Of a stretch of 64,000 nucleotides of DNA, positions 30,357 to 39,663 are shown one piece after another. How positions within the stretch are numbered: the stretch's first letter is position 1; each line of letters opens with the position of its first letter. The notes under the pieces are model-generated. The model searched no databases. It saw only the letters and a program-made list of their open reading frames with translations, and was not told where the DNA came from. Source of the stretch: Candidatus Binatia bacterium (GTDB taxonomy: Bacteria; Desulfobacterota; Binatia; UBA12015); NCBI GenBank assembly GCA_036563615.1, contig DATCMB010000014.1, forward strand, positions 124,001 through 188,000. Reading direction: 5' to 3'. The translations under genes and the position numbers were made by a program.

Positions 30357-30787
30357 CCGAAGATCAGCGTCACCGGTCCGTGGTTGACCAGGTGCACGTC
30401 CATGAGCGCGCCGAAGCGGCCCTCCGCGACGGTGACGCCGAGCTCGCGCACGCGCGCGATGAACTCGCGGTAGAGCGGCTCCGCCTGCTCGCCGGGCGCG
30501 GCGGCGCTCCACGACGGTCGGCGCCCCGAGCTGGTGTCGGCGAGCAGCGTGAACTGCGAGACGACGAGCATCTCGCCGCCGACGTCGAGGAGCGAGCGGT
30601 TCATGCGCCCGGCGTCGTCGTCGAAGATGCGGAGACCGACGATGCGGGTTGCGAGCGCGCGCGCCGCCGCCGCGTCGTCGTCGCGCCCGACGCCGAGCAG
30701 CACCATCAGGCCGAGGCCGATCTTGCCGACCACCTCACCGCCGACCTCGACGCGGGCCTCGGTCACCCGCTGCACCACCGCGCGCAT
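30353..30787 (-). CDS. dtd: D-aminoacyl-tRNA deacylase
   Basis: 144-residue cytoplasmic proofreading enzyme that removes D-amino acids (and glycine) from mischarged tRNA. The two active-site motifs are intact: [17 protein letters not shown] at about 77-93 and the C-terminal [10 protein letters not shown] with the Gly-Pro signature. The family usually has NDGPVT or NSGPVT; here His replaces the middle residue. Starts [11 protein letters not shown] like nearly all Dtd. It is the first gene of a two-gene minus-strand unit with the glycosyltransferase and is divergent from thiolase. Confidence 0.95.
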   Translation of the reverse strand: MRAVVQRVTEARVEVGGEVVGKIGLGLMVLLGVGRDDDAAAARALATRIVGLRIFDDDAGRMNRSLLDVGGEMLVVSQFTLLADTSSGRRPSWSAAAPGEQAEPLYREFIARVRELGVTVAEGRFGALMDVHLVNHGPVTLIFG

Positions 30788-30802
30788 GCGTCACCCGACC
30801 CG

Positions 30803-30821
30803 CAGGGCGCAAGGCGCCCTG
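30803..30821. other. Short perfect hairpin in the dtd-thiolase divergent region
   Basis: CAGGGCGC, loop AAG, GCGCCCTG. It lies 16 bases upstream of the dtd start in a 277-base region that otherwise shows no gene, and it could be a leader stem or operator. The rest of 30788-31064 is GC-rich with no recognisable site. Confidence 0.35.
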
Positions 30822-31064
30822 CCCGACTCCGCACCGCCGCGTCGCGCCGGCACCGCGCGACGCCCCGCGCGCGGCGCGCCAAGACGCCGCAGCCGCGTCC
30901 TTTCCCTCGCCCCAGTTCCCGACCGCACGGCGTGCGCAGGGTGCCAAGCGCGCGGCGCCTCGGCAAATGGGGCGAAGCGTCTTGCGTGTCCGCACTCCAA
31001 CTGCGAATTTCCGGGGTGCCGGCCGACCGGGCCGGTTCTCAACCGTTCACCCGGAGGTCAGGAG

Positions 31065-32258
31065 ATGCCCATGCGCGAAGCAGTCATCGTCGCGACGGCG
31101 AGGACCGGTCTCGCCAAGTCGTTCCGCGGCTCTTTCAACCAAACCCGCCCCGACGACATGGCGGCGGTCTGCGTCAAGGAGGTCCTGCGCAAGACCCCGC
31201 AGCTCGATCCGGCCGAGATCGAGGACGTCGTCATGGGGACGGGCTTCCCCGAGGGGCCGCAGGGCTTCAACGTCGGACGCAACGTGGCGATCATGGCCGG
31301 TCTTCCGGTCACGGTCCCCGGCACCACCGTCAGCCGCTTCTGCTCGTCCGGCCTCAACGCCGTGGCGGTCGCGGCGCACATGGTGCAGGTCGAGGGCGCG
31401 GAAGCGGTGATCGGCGGCGGCCTCGAGTCGATCACCATGCTGCAGAACGACATCAACACGAAGAACCTGTTCAACCCCTGGCTGCTCGAGCACAAGAAAG
31501 ACATCTACATGCCGATGGGCCAGACCGCGGAGATCGTGGCCGAGCGCTACAAGGTCTCGCGCGAGAAGCAGGACGAGTTCGCGCTGCTCTCGCAGCAGCG
31601 CACCGCGGCCGCGCAGCAGGCCGGCAAGTTCAAGGACGAGATCGTCCCGATGACCGTCAAGATGAAGGTCACGGACAAGGCCACCGGCGAGACCAGCGAG
31701 AAGGAGGTCACCGTCGACCGCGACGAGTGCAACCGTCCGAACACGACGCTCGAGGGCCTCGCGGCGCTGCCGCCGGCGTTCAAGGAGGGCGGCTCGGTCA
31801 CCGCGGGCAACTCGTCGCAGTTCTCGGACGGCGCGTCGGCGAACCTGATCATGAGCTGGGACCGCGCGAAGAAGCTCGGCATCGAGCCGCTCGGCTTCTT
31901 CCGCGGCTGCGTGTTCGCCGGCTGCGAGCCCGACGAGATGGGCATCGGCCCGGTGTTCGCGATTCCGAAGCTGCTCAAGCACGCGGGCCTCAAGATCGAC
32001 GACATCGACATCTTCGAGATCAACGAGGCATTCGCGTCGCAGGCGGTCTACTGCCGCGACCGGCTCGGCATCGATCCCGAGAAGCTCAACCCGAACGGCG
32101 GCGCGATCTCGATCGGCCACCCGTACGGCATGACCGGCTCGCGCCTGGTCGGCACGCTGCTGCTCGAGCTCAAGCGCCGCAAGAAGCGCTGGGGCGTCGT
32201 CTCGATGTGCATCGGCGGCGGCATGGGCGCCGCGGGTCTTTTCGAAGCGGCGATCTGA
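31065..32258 (+). CDS. Acetyl-CoA acyltransferase (thiolase)
   Basis: 397-residue thiolase that cleaves 3-ketoacyl-CoA or condenses two acyl-CoAs. Nucleophile Cys93 is in RFCSSGLNAVA, NEAFASQAV follows in the third quarter, the active-site His is in GGAISIGHPYGMTGSR, and the second Cys is in MCIGGGMGAAGLFE. The sequence looks like FadA/AtoB-type degradative thiolases. The ATG at 31065 directly follows GGAGGTCAGGAG; ATG at 31071 has better spacing to the last AGGAG and is equally possible. A strong terminator follows the gene. No partner FadB-like gene is adjacent. Confidence 0.93.
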   Translation: MPMREAVIVATARTGLAKSFRGSFNQTRPDDMAAVCVKEVLRKTPQLDPAEIEDVVMGTGFPEGPQGFNVGRNVAIMAGLPVTVPGTTVSRFCSSGLNAVAVAAHMVQVEGAEAVIGGGLESITMLQNDINTKNLFNPWLLEHKKDIYMPMGQTAEIVAERYKVSREKQDEFALLSQQRTAAAQQAGKFKDEIVPMTVKMKVTDKATGETSEKEVTVDRDECNRPNTTLEGLAALPPAFKEGGSVTAGNSSQFSDGASANLIMSWDRAKKLGIEPLGFFRGCVFAGCEPDEMGIGPVFAIPKLLKHAGLKIDDIDIFEINEAFASQAVYCRDRLGIDPEKLNPNGGAISIGHPYGMTGSRLVGTLLLELKRRKKRWGVVSMCIGGGMGAAGLFEAAI

Positions 32259-32309
32259 TCCACTCGGGTGGCGCGGGCGCTTGCCCTCGCCGCCCGATTG
32301 CTGCACACG

Positions 32310-32346
32310 ACGGCGGCGTGGCTTTCGGGCCACGCCGCCGTTTTCG
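32310..32346 (+). terminator. Rho-independent terminator after thiolase
   Basis: ACGGCGGCGTGG (32310-32321) and CCACGCCGCCGT (32330-32341) form a perfect 12-base-pair stem with an 8-base loop CTTTCGGG, followed by TTTCGT. It lies about 50 bases past the thiolase stop and before the EVE gene. It is the clearest intrinsic terminator in the window. Confidence 0.85.
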
Positions 32347-32367
32347 TCTGGGGGAGAGGAGAGTCGC

Positions 32368-32778
32368 GTGGCGAAGCAGTTCTGGCTCGTCAAGCAAGAG
32401 CCGTCCAGCTACCCGTTCGACCAGCTCGTCAAGGACAAGAAGACGACCTGGGACGGCGTGCGCAACTTCCAGGCGCGCAACAACCTGGCGGCGATGAAGA
32501 AGGGCGACCGCGTGCTGTACTACCACTCGGGCGAAGCGCGCGAGGTGGTCGGGATCTGCGAGGTGACGCGCGAGGCGTTTCCCGACCCGACCGCCGACGA
32601 CCCCCGCTGGCTCGCGGTCGAGCTCAAGCCGGTGAAGAAGCTCGCGAAGCCGGTCACCCTCGAGCAGATCAAGGGCGACCGCGCGCTGCGCGACATCGCG
32701 CTCGTGCGGCAGTCGCGCCTCAGCGTCATGCCGCTCGACGCCGCGGCCTTCGAGCGCATCGTCGAGCTCGGGTCCTGA
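32368..32778 (+). CDS. EVE domain-containing protein
   Basis: 136-residue single-domain protein of the EVE/PUA-like fold, related to human THYN1. Members are thought to bind modified bases in DNA or RNA. It has the family opening FWLVKQEPSSYPFDQL, then TTWDGVRNFQARNNL and GDRVLYYHSGE, and the usual RLSVMPL near the end. The GTG at 32368 is chosen because the domain starts two residues later and GGAGAGGAGAG precedes it. It lies beyond the thiolase terminator, so it probably has its own promoter. No restriction or modification genes adjoin it. Confidence 0.92.
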   Translation: MAKQFWLVKQEPSSYPFDQLVKDKKTTWDGVRNFQARNNLAAMKKGDRVLYYHSGEAREVVGICEVTREAFPDPTADDPRWLAVELKPVKKLAKPVTLEQIKGDRALRDIALVRQSRLSVMPLDAAAFERIVELGS

Positions 32779-32791
32779 GCGTCGGGCGCAC

Positions 32792-32819
32792 GAGCGCTCC
32801 GCTCGCGAGCGCTCCGCTC
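32792..32819. repeat. 13-base direct repeat at convergent gene ends
   Basis: GAGCGCTCCGCTC occurs at 32792-32804 and again at 32807-32819; each copy contains the palindrome GAGCGCTC. It lies in the 39 bases between the EVE stop and the lyase stop and probably takes part in transcript ending. Confidence 0.5.
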
Positions 32820-33756
32820 ACGCCGAGCGCCGACGTCGCGGCGGCGGCGCGGTGGTCTTGACCTCGACCGGCACCGCAGCCTGCTCGCGCGCGCGGTGCT
32901 GCTCGAGACCGAGCAGCGCGTTGAGCTGCTCGAACGGATAGAGCCGGTCCATGACGTGCGCCGTGCTGCCGTCGCGGCGCAGCGCCGCATAGACGTCCTC
33001 GAGCGCCCTCGCCTGCGCGAGGATCGCCGCGACCGGGTAGACGATCAGGTCGAAGCCGCGCTCGTGCAGCTCCTTCACGCCGAGGAGCGGCGTCCTGCCC
33101 CACTCGACCATGTTCGCGACCTTCGGCCCGGGCACGCCGAGCGCGATCGCGTCGAGCTCGGCGACCGACTGCGGCGCCTCGACGAACACCGCGTCGACGC
33201 CGAGGTCGCGCGCGGCGCGGCCGCGGATGATCGCTTCCTTCAAGCCCTTCGGCCCGCGCGCGTCGGTGCGCGCGACGATGAAGAGGTCGATCGAGGGACG
33301 GAGCTGCAGCACGGCGCGCAGCTTGGTCAGCCACTCCTTGCGCTCGACGACCTCCTTGCCCGCCATGTGCCCGCAGCGCTTGGGCCACACCTGATCCTCG
33401 AGGAAGAGCCCCGCCGCACCGGCCTGCGCGTAGAGCTCCGCGGTGCGCACGACGTTCGGCACCGAGCCGTAGCCGGTGTCGGCGTCGACCAATACCGGGC
33501 ACGGGACCAGACGGCACAGGCGACGCGCCGCGTCCGCCATCTCGGCTTGCGTCAGGAGGCCGATGTCGGGCTCGCCGAGCAGCGACGCCGCGACCGCGTA
33601 GCCGCCCATGAACGCGAGCGGGAAGCCGGCGCGCGCGACCAGGCGCGCCGACACGCCGTCGTAGAAGCCGCCCATGACCAGCGGCTCGCCGCGCGCGACC
33701 AGCTCGCGCACGCGCTGCGCGCGCGTCGGGACGGAAGTCGTCTGTCTGCTCGCCAC
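32818..33756 (-). CDS. Isocitrate lyase/PEP mutase family protein
   Basis: 312-residue TIM-barrel enzyme of the ICL/PEPM superfamily that makes or breaks C-C or P-C bonds next to a carboxylate. The metal-binding loop is VDADTGYGS with Asp91 and Asp93, and the gating motif KRCGHMAGKEV is at 126-136, as in 2-methylisocitrate lyase and oxaloacetate hydrolase relatives. The length matches PrpB (about 295-315). Without prpC or prpD nearby, the substrate is uncertain. The Pro/Arg-rich C-tail is unusual and may be disordered. Starts with GTG at 33756. Confidence 0.88.
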   Translation of the reverse strand: MASRQTTSVPTRAQRVRELVARGEPLVMGGFYDGVSARLVARAGFPLAFMGGYAVAASLLGEPDIGLLTQAEMADAARRLCRLVPCPVLVDADTGYGSVPNVVRTAELYAQAGAAGLFLEDQVWPKRCGHMAGKEVVERKEWLTKLRAVLQLRPSIDLFIVARTDARGPKGLKEAIIRGRAARDLGVDAVFVEAPQSVAELDAIALGVPGPKVANMVEWGRTPLLGVKELHERGFDLIVYPVAAILAQARALEDVYAALRRDGSTAHVMDRLYPFEQLNALLGLEQHRAREQAAVPVEVKTTAPPPRRRRSA

Positions 33757-33861
33757 CCGTCGTGACTAGCGCAGCCGCGCCGGGCGGCCAAGCCGGAGCG
33801 TCCGGCGGACGCCGCGGGCCGCACGCAGCACCCGCGCACGGAACGGAAGGGAAAGGCGGGA

Positions 33862-33898
33862 GGCGCCGCGCGCGCTGGAGGGGGAGACGCGCGGCGCC
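33862..33898 (-). terminator. Hairpin downstream of the methyltransferase gene
   Basis: GGCGCCGCGCG at 33862-33872 pairs with CGCGCGGCGCC at 33888-33898, an 11-base-pair stem with a 15-base loop. Read on the minus strand it is about 50 bases past the methyltransferase stop and is followed by a pyrimidine-rich stretch. Confidence 0.5.
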
Positions 33899-33946
33899 CT
33901 TCGGGCAGAACGTGGCGGGAAAGACCTCGGTCGCGAGCCGCGCGCT

Positions 33947-35002
33947 CTAGGCGCGGACCTCGAACACGAGATTGAACGGCGTCTCGGTGGCGCGCCGGAA
34001 GTGGCTGAAGCCGGCCTTCGTGCAGACGTCGCGCAGGCGCTTCTCGCCGGCCTGCGCGCCGAGCGCGAGGCCGACCTCCTGCGCGAGCGACGCCTGCGTG
34101 CACACCAGCGTCGACACCGAGTAGTACACGCGGCCGAGCGGGTTCAGGTTGTCCTTGACGTCGTCGTTCGCGTAGGGCTCGACCAGCATCCAGGTGCCGT
34201 CCTTGGCGAGCGTCGAGCGCACGTGGCGCGCCGCGCCGACCGGATCGCCCATGTCGTGCAGGCAGTCGAAGAAGGTGACGAGGTCGTACGTGCCCGGGTA
34301 GTCCTTCGCCGCCGCGACCTCGAAGCGGACGCGGTCCGCCACACCCGCACGCTCGGCGCGCTCGCGCGCGCTCTGGATCGAGGCCGCGTGGTAGTCGAAG
34401 CCGACGAAGCGCGAGCGCGGAAACGCCTTCGCCATGATGATCGTCGACGCGCCGTGCCCGCAGCCGACGTCGGCCACCGTCGCGCCCTGCTCGAGCTTCT
34501 CGCGCACGCCGTCGAGCGCCGGGATCCACGACGACACGAGGTTCGCGTTGTAGCCCGGGCGGAAGAAGCGCTCGGTGCCGAGGAAGAGATCGGGCTCGTG
34601 CTCGTGCCAGCCCACACCGTTGCCGTGGCGGAAGGCCGTCGTGACCTTCGGCTCGGCGCGCATCGCGGCCGTCATGCCTTGAAATCCGCCGAGGACGCAG
34701 GCCGGGCTCTCGTCGTCGGCGAGCGCGACGGCGTGCTCGTCGGGCAGCGCGTACTTGCCGGTCTCCGCGTCGTAGGTGACGTAGCCGGCGGCCGCCTGCG
34801 CGGCGAGCCACTCGCGCACGCAGCGCTCGACCGTGTCGGTGCGCGCGGCGAGCTCGGCCGGGGTGAGCGGTCCGGCGCCGGCCATCGCGCGATAGAGACC
34901 GAGCTTGTCGCCGATCACCACCAGCGACGCCGTCAGCGCCGAGCCGAGGTCGCTCATCGCCTTCTCCACGAACTGGTGAACCTTCGCCTCGTCGAGAGCC
35001 AT
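33947..35002 (-). CDS. Class I SAM-dependent methyltransferase with N-terminal winged-helix domain
   Basis: 351 residues. The N-terminal 110 residues form a winged-helix dimerisation domain of the type seen in small-molecule O-methyltransferases (LTPAELAARTDTVERCVREW). The SAM-binding motif VADVGCGHG follows at about 178-187, then FVGFDYH and FDCLHDMGDPVGAARHV for motifs II-IV. It closely resembles the class annotated near Rv-type or ubiquinone-like methyltransferases with an HDMGDP motif. The ATG at 35002 has GGAGG five bases upstream. It is divergent from the giant regulator, sharing a 202-base region with tandem palindromes, so it may be that regulator's target. Substrate unknown. Confidence 0.88.
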   Translation of the reverse strand: MALDEAKVHQFVEKAMSDLGSALTASLVVIGDKLGLYRAMAGAGPLTPAELAARTDTVERCVREWLAAQAAAGYVTYDAETGKYALPDEHAVALADDESPACVLGGFQGMTAAMRAEPKVTTAFRHGNGVGWHEHEPDLFLGTERFFRPGYNANLVSSWIPALDGVREKLEQGATVADVGCGHGASTIIMAKAFPRSRFVGFDYHAASIQSARERAERAGVADRVRFEVAAAKDYPGTYDLVTFFDCLHDMGDPVGAARHVRSTLAKDGTWMLVEPYANDDVKDNLNPLGRVYYSVSTLVCTQASLAQEVGLALGAQAGEKRLRDVCTKAGFSHFRRATETPFNLVFEVRA

Positions 35003-35138
35003 GGTTGCCTCCGTGGGGCCCAGCCTCCGTGCGGGCCGCACGGGCGTACGGCAAGCGCCATGCCGCGGGCGGCGCGCCGTGAACGCTGAACTTTTCGAGC
35101 TCTGCCGCGACCAAGGCCGCACGCGCAGCCACCACCTT

Positions 35139-35171
35139 GGGCCACATCTGGCCGATGGGCCACGTCTGGCC
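35139..35171. promoter_or_regulatory. Two tandem palindromic operators in the methyltransferase/regulator intergenic region
   Basis: GGGCCACATCTGGCC (35139-35153) and GGGCCACGTCTGGCC (35157-35171) are 18 bases apart start to start. Each has GGCCA and TGGCC arms around a 4-base centre. They end 33 bases before the regulator ATG and lie about 140 bases upstream of the methyltransferase start. Near-identity and two-turn-scale spacing suggest cooperative binding by a dimeric protein, possibly the regulator itself. Confidence 0.6.
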
Positions 35172-35204
35172 CTGCGCCCGCGAATCGCCGTATGGTGGCC
35201 CACG

Positions 35205-38200
35205 ATGCCCCTGACCCACCCGAGCGCAGCGATCCTCGGTGCCTCGGACGCGATCGTCGGACTGCGCGATCAGGTGCGGCGGCTCGCGACCTTCGACACC
35301 GTCGGCAACCCGCACGTGCCGACCGTGCTGCTGCAGGGCGAGACCGGGACCGGCAAGGGGCTCGTCGCGCGCGTCCTGCACGACAGCGGCCCGCGCGCGC
35401 AGAACCCCTTCATCGACGTCAACTGCGCGGCGATCCCCGACACCATGCTCGAGGCCGAGCTGTTCGGCTTCGAGGCGGGCGCGTTCACCGACGCGCGGCG
35501 CGCCAAGCCCGGGCTCTTCGAAGCGGCGTCGACCGGCACGCTGTTCCTCGACGAGATCGACGCGCTGTCGCTGCCGCTGCAGGCGAAGCTCTTGAAGGCG
35601 ATCGAGGAGAAGAGCGTGCGGCGCTTGGGCGCGGTCGCGGCGCGACGGGTCGACGTCAAGCTGATCGCGGCGACGCAGCACGACCTTGAGGCGCTGGTCG
35701 CGAGCGGTCGGCTGCGCGCCGACCTCTACCACCGCCTCGCCGTGCTCGTGCTGCGCATCCCGCCGCTGCGCGAGCGCGACGACGACGCGGTGCTGCTCGC
35801 CGAGCGCCTCTTCGCCGACTTCGCGCGCGCGCACGGGCTCGCACCGCGCCGCCTCGGCGACGACGCGCGGCGCTGGCTGCGGACGTACTCGTGGCCGGGC
35901 AACGTGCGCGAGCTCTCGCACCTGGTCGAGCGCGCGACGCTGCTCGGGCACGACGGCGAGCTGACCGTCGACGAGCTCGAGCGCCTGCGCATGCCGCTCG
36001 CGCCGGCCACGCAGCCGCCAGCGGCGATGGAGGCAGGATCGGCTCCGCTCGCACGTCCACCGGCGACGCAGGACGCTGCGTCCGCCACGCTCGCGGACGA
36101 CGACGACGAAGCGACGCGCATCCGCGCGGCGCTCGCGCGCTCGGGCGGCAACGTCGTCGCCGCCGCGCGTCTCCTCGGCATCGGACGCAACGCGCTGCGC
36201 TACCGCATGCGCCGGCTCGGCATCGATCGCTTCTCGGTCATCGAGCTGCCGCCGCCGCCGCGTGCGGCGCGCTCGACGCGCACGGGCGCCGCGCACGCAG
36301 TGCGCGCCGCGCACGCGGCGCAGCGACCGGACGAGTCGCTCGCCGCGCGCCGCGAGACCACCGCCAGCGACGTCGCCGGCTGGGAGCAGAAGCGCGCCGC
36401 GACGCTGTCGCTCGACCTCTTCTTCGCCGAGCCCGACGACGCCGGGCCGCGCTGGGAGCCGTGGACGGTGGTCGCGCGCTGGAAGCAGTCGATCGTCGAG
36501 CGGCTTCGCGGCTTCGGCGGCGTGCTGCTCGACGAGACGAGCTCGCGCTTGACGGCCGCGTTCGGCGTGCCGCGCGCCCTCGAGCAGACGCCGCAGCGCG
36601 CGGTGCAGGCGGCGCTCGCGATCCAGCACCTCGCCGCGACCTCGCCCGAGCCGCGTCCCGAGATCCGCATCGCGGTGCACCTCGGCGAGGTGCGCTTCGC
36701 CGTCGAGGGATCGTCCGGCAAGCTGCGCGTCCTCGCCCTCGGCGACGCGCTCGCGCTGCCCGAGCGCATGCTCGGCCACGCCGGCGCGGGCGACGTGCTG
36801 GTGTCGGCGCGGATCGCGCGCCAGGTGGCGCAGGTTTGCGACCTCGAGCCGCGGCCGCTCAAGCTCGGACCGCGCGCCGAGGACGACGTCACCGCGTACG
36901 CCGTGGTCGCGGCGCGCGCCCGCGCCGCGTCGCCGCTCGGCGAGCTGCCGGCGGGAACGTTCGTCGGCCGCGAGCGTGAGCTCGGGCTGCTCGAGGACGC
37001 GTTCCGCAGCGCCGAGGCCGGCCGCGGCCAGGTCGTCTTCCTGGTCGGCGAGGCGGGCATCGGCAAGTCGCGCCTGCTGCTCGAGTTCCGCCGTCGCCTC
37101 GCCGACCGCTCGCACCTGTGGATCGAGGGTCGCTGCGCGTCCTACGGCGGCACGACGCCGTTTCTGCCGGTGATCGACGGGCTACGGCGCTTCTACGGCA
37201 TCGACGACCGCGACGACGAGGAGAGCGCCGGGCGCAAGCTCGAGGTCGGCGTCGCCGCGTTCGGCCCCGACGTGGCCTGGACCCTGCCCTATCTGCGTCA
37301 GATTTTGTCCTTGCCACCGGTTGCGGGCGACGCCGCCGTCGCCGCGCTCGACTCGGCGAGCCGGCGCAGCGAGACCTTCCGCGCGATGCGCGTCCTGCTC
37401 GTCCGCGCGGCGCAGCAGGAGCCGGTGGTGATCGTGGTCGAGGACCTGCACTGGATCGACTCGACCTCCGAGGAGTTCTTCGGCTTCGTCGCGAGCGTCA
37501 TCCAGGGGATGCGCGTCCTCCTCGTCTGCTCGCACCGGCCGGGCTACGCGCACCCGTTCGGCGACCGCAGCTACTACCAGCGCGTCGTCGTGCAGCCGCT
37601 CGGCGACGACGAGATGGCGACCATCGCGGGCACGATGCTCGGTACGGCGGACATGCCGCACGAGCTGCGCGCGCTGATCGCCCGCAAGGCCGAGGGCAAT
37701 CCGTTCTTCGTCGAGGAGGTGACGCGCTCGCTGATCGAGGACGGCTCGCTGCGCGCCGAGAACGGCAGCGTCGTCCTCACGCGCAGCCTCGCCGACGTCT
37801 CGATCCCCGACACGGTGCAGGACGTCCTCACCGCGCGCATCGACCGTCTCGCCGACGAGGCGCGGCGCGCGATCCAGGTCGCGAGCGTCATCGGACGCGA
37901 GTTCGCGCTGCGCCTGCTCGAGCGCATCATCGAGGCCGGCGAGCAGGTGCGCACGCAGCTCGAGGAGCTGCGCGCCGTCGAGCTGATCTACGAGAAGGAG
38001 GTCCATCCCGAGCTCGCCTACATGTTCAAGCACGCGCTGACGCACGACGTCGCCTACCAGAGCGTCGTCAGCGAGCGGCGCAAGGCGCTGCATTGCACGA
38101 TCGGCCTCGCGATCGAGGAGCTCTACGCGGACCGCCTCGAGGAGCACTACGAGACGCTCGCGCACCACTTCACCCGCGCCGAGGAGTGGGAGCGCGCGCT

Positions 38201-39608
38201 CGAGTACCACCGCCGCGCGGTGGCCAAGGCCGCCGAGCGCCACGCGACGCGCGCCGTCGTCGAGCACTGCCGCGAAGCGCTCGCGATCGCGGACTGCCTG
38301 GGCGAGCGCGCGCTCACGGCGACGCGCGAGCACCTCGAGGCGTCGCTCGCGCTCGCGTGCTTCTACCTCAGCGAGTTCGAGGCGTCGGGCGCTGCGTACG
38401 AGCGCGCGAGCCGCGCGAGCACCGACCCCGCGCGCGCCGAGCTCTACCGCGCGCTCGCCGGACAGAGCCACTTCTGGGCGCACGACTACGACCATGCGCT
38501 GACGCTCGCCGACGAGGTGCTGGCGCGGCCTGCGCCCGAGCCGCGTCCCGGCGTCGCGCTCGCGAAGAACCTGCGCGGCTTCATGCGCGCCGTGCTCGAC
38601 GCCGACATCGCCGACGCCGAGCGCCAGTGCAGCAGCGCGCTCGAGCTCTGCGCCGGGCGCTTCCCGGCGATCGAGGGACACGTCCGCTTCAACCAGACGC
38701 TGTTCGCAGAGTGGACCGGCGACTTCTCGCGCGCGATCGCGCTCGCCGAGCAGGTGATGAAGATCGGCCGCGAGCTGCGCCTCGCCCACCTCGTCGTCTG
38801 GCCGTACTGGTTCATCGGCAAGGCGCGCTGCTGCCTCGGCGACTACGGCGGCGCGATCGCGCTGCTCGAGGAGGGCTACCAGATCTGCGACCGCATCGGC
38901 GATCGCGCCTGGAAGAGCCGGCTGCTGAACACGCTCGGCTGGTGCCTCGGCGAGGTCGGCGACCACGTGCGCGCGCGCGAGTACGACGCGCGCGCCGCCG
39001 AGGTCGCACACCAGCTCGGCGACCCCGAGATCGTCGCCAACTCCGAGATCAATCTGGCGCTCGACCACCTCGCGGCGGGACACCTCGACGACGCGTGCGG
39101 CGCGCTCGAGCCGATCGAGGCCGCGCTCGCGCGCTCGACCGATGCGTGGATGCGCTGGCGCTACGCGCTGCACGTCTGCAACGCGCGCGCGAGCATCGAG
39201 CTCGCGCGCCGCGCGCCGGAGCGCGCGCTCGCGGTCGCGGAGAGCGAGGTCGCGGGCGCCGTGCGGCACCGCGCGCCGAAGATCGAGGCGCGTGCGCTGA
39301 TCACCGCCGGACGCGCGCTGCTCGAGCTCGAGCGTCCCGACGAGGCGCGCGACCGCCTCGGGCGCGCGATTGCGGTCGCCGATCGCATCTCGACGCCGCG
39401 CCTCGCCTGGCGCGCGCACGCGCTTCTCGCGCAGCTCGCGCGACGAAGCGGAGATCGCGAGAACGCCGAGCGCCACGCGGCCGTGCACGCGCGCCTCCTC
39501 GAAGCGTCCGCACGCTCGCTCGCGGACGCCGAGCTGCGGCGTCGCCTGCTCGAGAGCGCGGCGCGCGACCTCGGCGACGAAGCGTCGACGTTTCGACGCT
39601 TGACGTAA
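35205..39608 (+). CDS. Giant multidomain regulator: sigma-54-type AAA+, Fis-like HTH, degenerate cyclase, STAND ATPase, TPR
   Basis: 1467-residue cytoplasmic protein. Residues 1-265 are a sigma-54-activator AAA+ domain: Walker A GETGTGKG (45-52), Walker B TLFLDEID (112-119), arginine segment [10 protein letters not shown] and the C-terminal [12 protein letters not shown]. The sigma-54 contact loop reads GAFTDA (92-97) instead of GAFTGA. Residues 304-341 are a Fis-type DNA-binding helix-turn-helix ([20 protein letters not shown]). Residues about 400-570 align with class III cyclases in layout but lack both metal aspartates, so catalysis is unlikely. A second ATPase of the AAA_16/STAND kind starts at 586 ([15 protein letters not shown]) with Walker A GEAGIGKS and [12 protein letters not shown]. 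The remainder, about 950-1460, is helical TPR-like. No N-terminal receiver or GAF is seen. It may sense a ligand through the TPR/STAND half and act on DNA through the first half. Confidence 0.85.
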   Translation: MPLTHPSAAILGASDAIVGLRDQVRRLATFDTVGNPHVPTVLLQGETGTGKGLVARVLHDSGPRAQNPFIDVNCAAIPDTMLEAELFGFEAGAFTDARRAKPGLFEAASTGTLFLDEIDALSLPLQAKLLKAIEEKSVRRLGAVAARRVDVKLIAATQHDLEALVASGRLRADLYHRLAVLVLRIPPLRERDDDAVLLAERLFADFARAHGLAPRRLGDDARRWLRTYSWPGNVRELSHLVERATLLGHDGELTVDELERLRMPLAPATQPPAAMEAGSAPLARPPATQDAASATLADDDDEATRIRAALARSGGNVVAAARLLGIGRNALRYRMRRLGIDRFSVIELPPPPRAARSTRTGAAHAVRAAHAAQRPDESLAARRETTASDVAGWEQKRAATLSLDLFFAEPDDAGPRWEPWTVVARWKQSIVERLRGFGGVLLDETSSRLTAAFGVPRALEQTPQRAVQAALAIQHLAATSPEPRPEIRIAVHLGEVRFAVEGSSGKLRVLALGDALALPERMLGHAGAGDVLVSARIARQVAQVCDLEPRPLKLGPRAEDDVTAYAVVAARARAASPLGELPAGTFVGRERELGLLEDAFRSAEAGRGQVVFLVGEAGIGKSRLLLEFRRRLADRSHLWIEGRCASYGGTTPFLPVIDGLRRFYGIDDRDDEESAGRKLEVGVAAFGPDVAWTLPYLRQILSLPPVAGDAAVAALDSASRRSETFRAMRVLLVRAAQQEPVVIVVEDLHWIDSTSEEFFGFVASVIQGMRVLLVCSHRPGYAHPFGDRSYYQRVVVQPLGDDEMATIAGTMLGTADMPHELRALIARKAEGNPFFVEEVTRSLIEDGSLRAENGSVVLTRSLADVSIPDTVQDVLTARIDRLADEARRAIQVASVIGREFALRLLERIIEAGEQVRTQLEELRAVELIYEKEVHPELAYMFKHALTHDVAYQSVVSERRKALHCTIGLAIEELYADRLEEHYETLAHHFTRAEEWERALEYHRRAVAKAAERHATRAVVEHCREALAIADCLGERALTATREHLEASLALACFYLSEFEASGAAYERASRASTDPARAELYRALAGQSHFWAHDYDHALTLADEVLARPAPEPRPGVALAKNLRGFMRAVLDADIADAERQCSSALELCAGRFPAIEGHVRFNQTLFAEWTGDFSRAIALAEQVMKIGRELRLAHLVVWPYWFIGKARCCLGDYGGAIALLEEGYQICDRIGDRAWKSRLLNTLGWCLGEVGDHVRAREYDARAAEVAHQLGDPEIVANSEINLALDHLAAGHLDDACGALEPIEAALARSTDAWMRWRYALHVCNARASIELARRAPERALAVAESEVAGAVRHRAPKIEARALITAGRALLELERPDEARDRLGRAIAVADRISTPRLAWRAHALLAQLARRSGDRENAERHAAVHARLLEASARSLADAELRRRLLESAARDLGDEASTFRRLT

Positions 39609-39663
39609 CGGACCGAGACGAGGTCGGTTGCCGTGCGCGAGCGCCGCGTGGTAGCGCGCCCTC

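Noticed and set aside
36400..36920. Active adenylate cyclase domain inside the giant regulator
   Set aside because: Both metal-binding aspartates and the GDG motif are missing, so only the fold is claimed.
33552..37115. 1187-codon minus-strand frame spanning the regulator start and methyltransferase
   Set aside because: Crosses three real genes and an intergenic operator region; composition is shadow-like.
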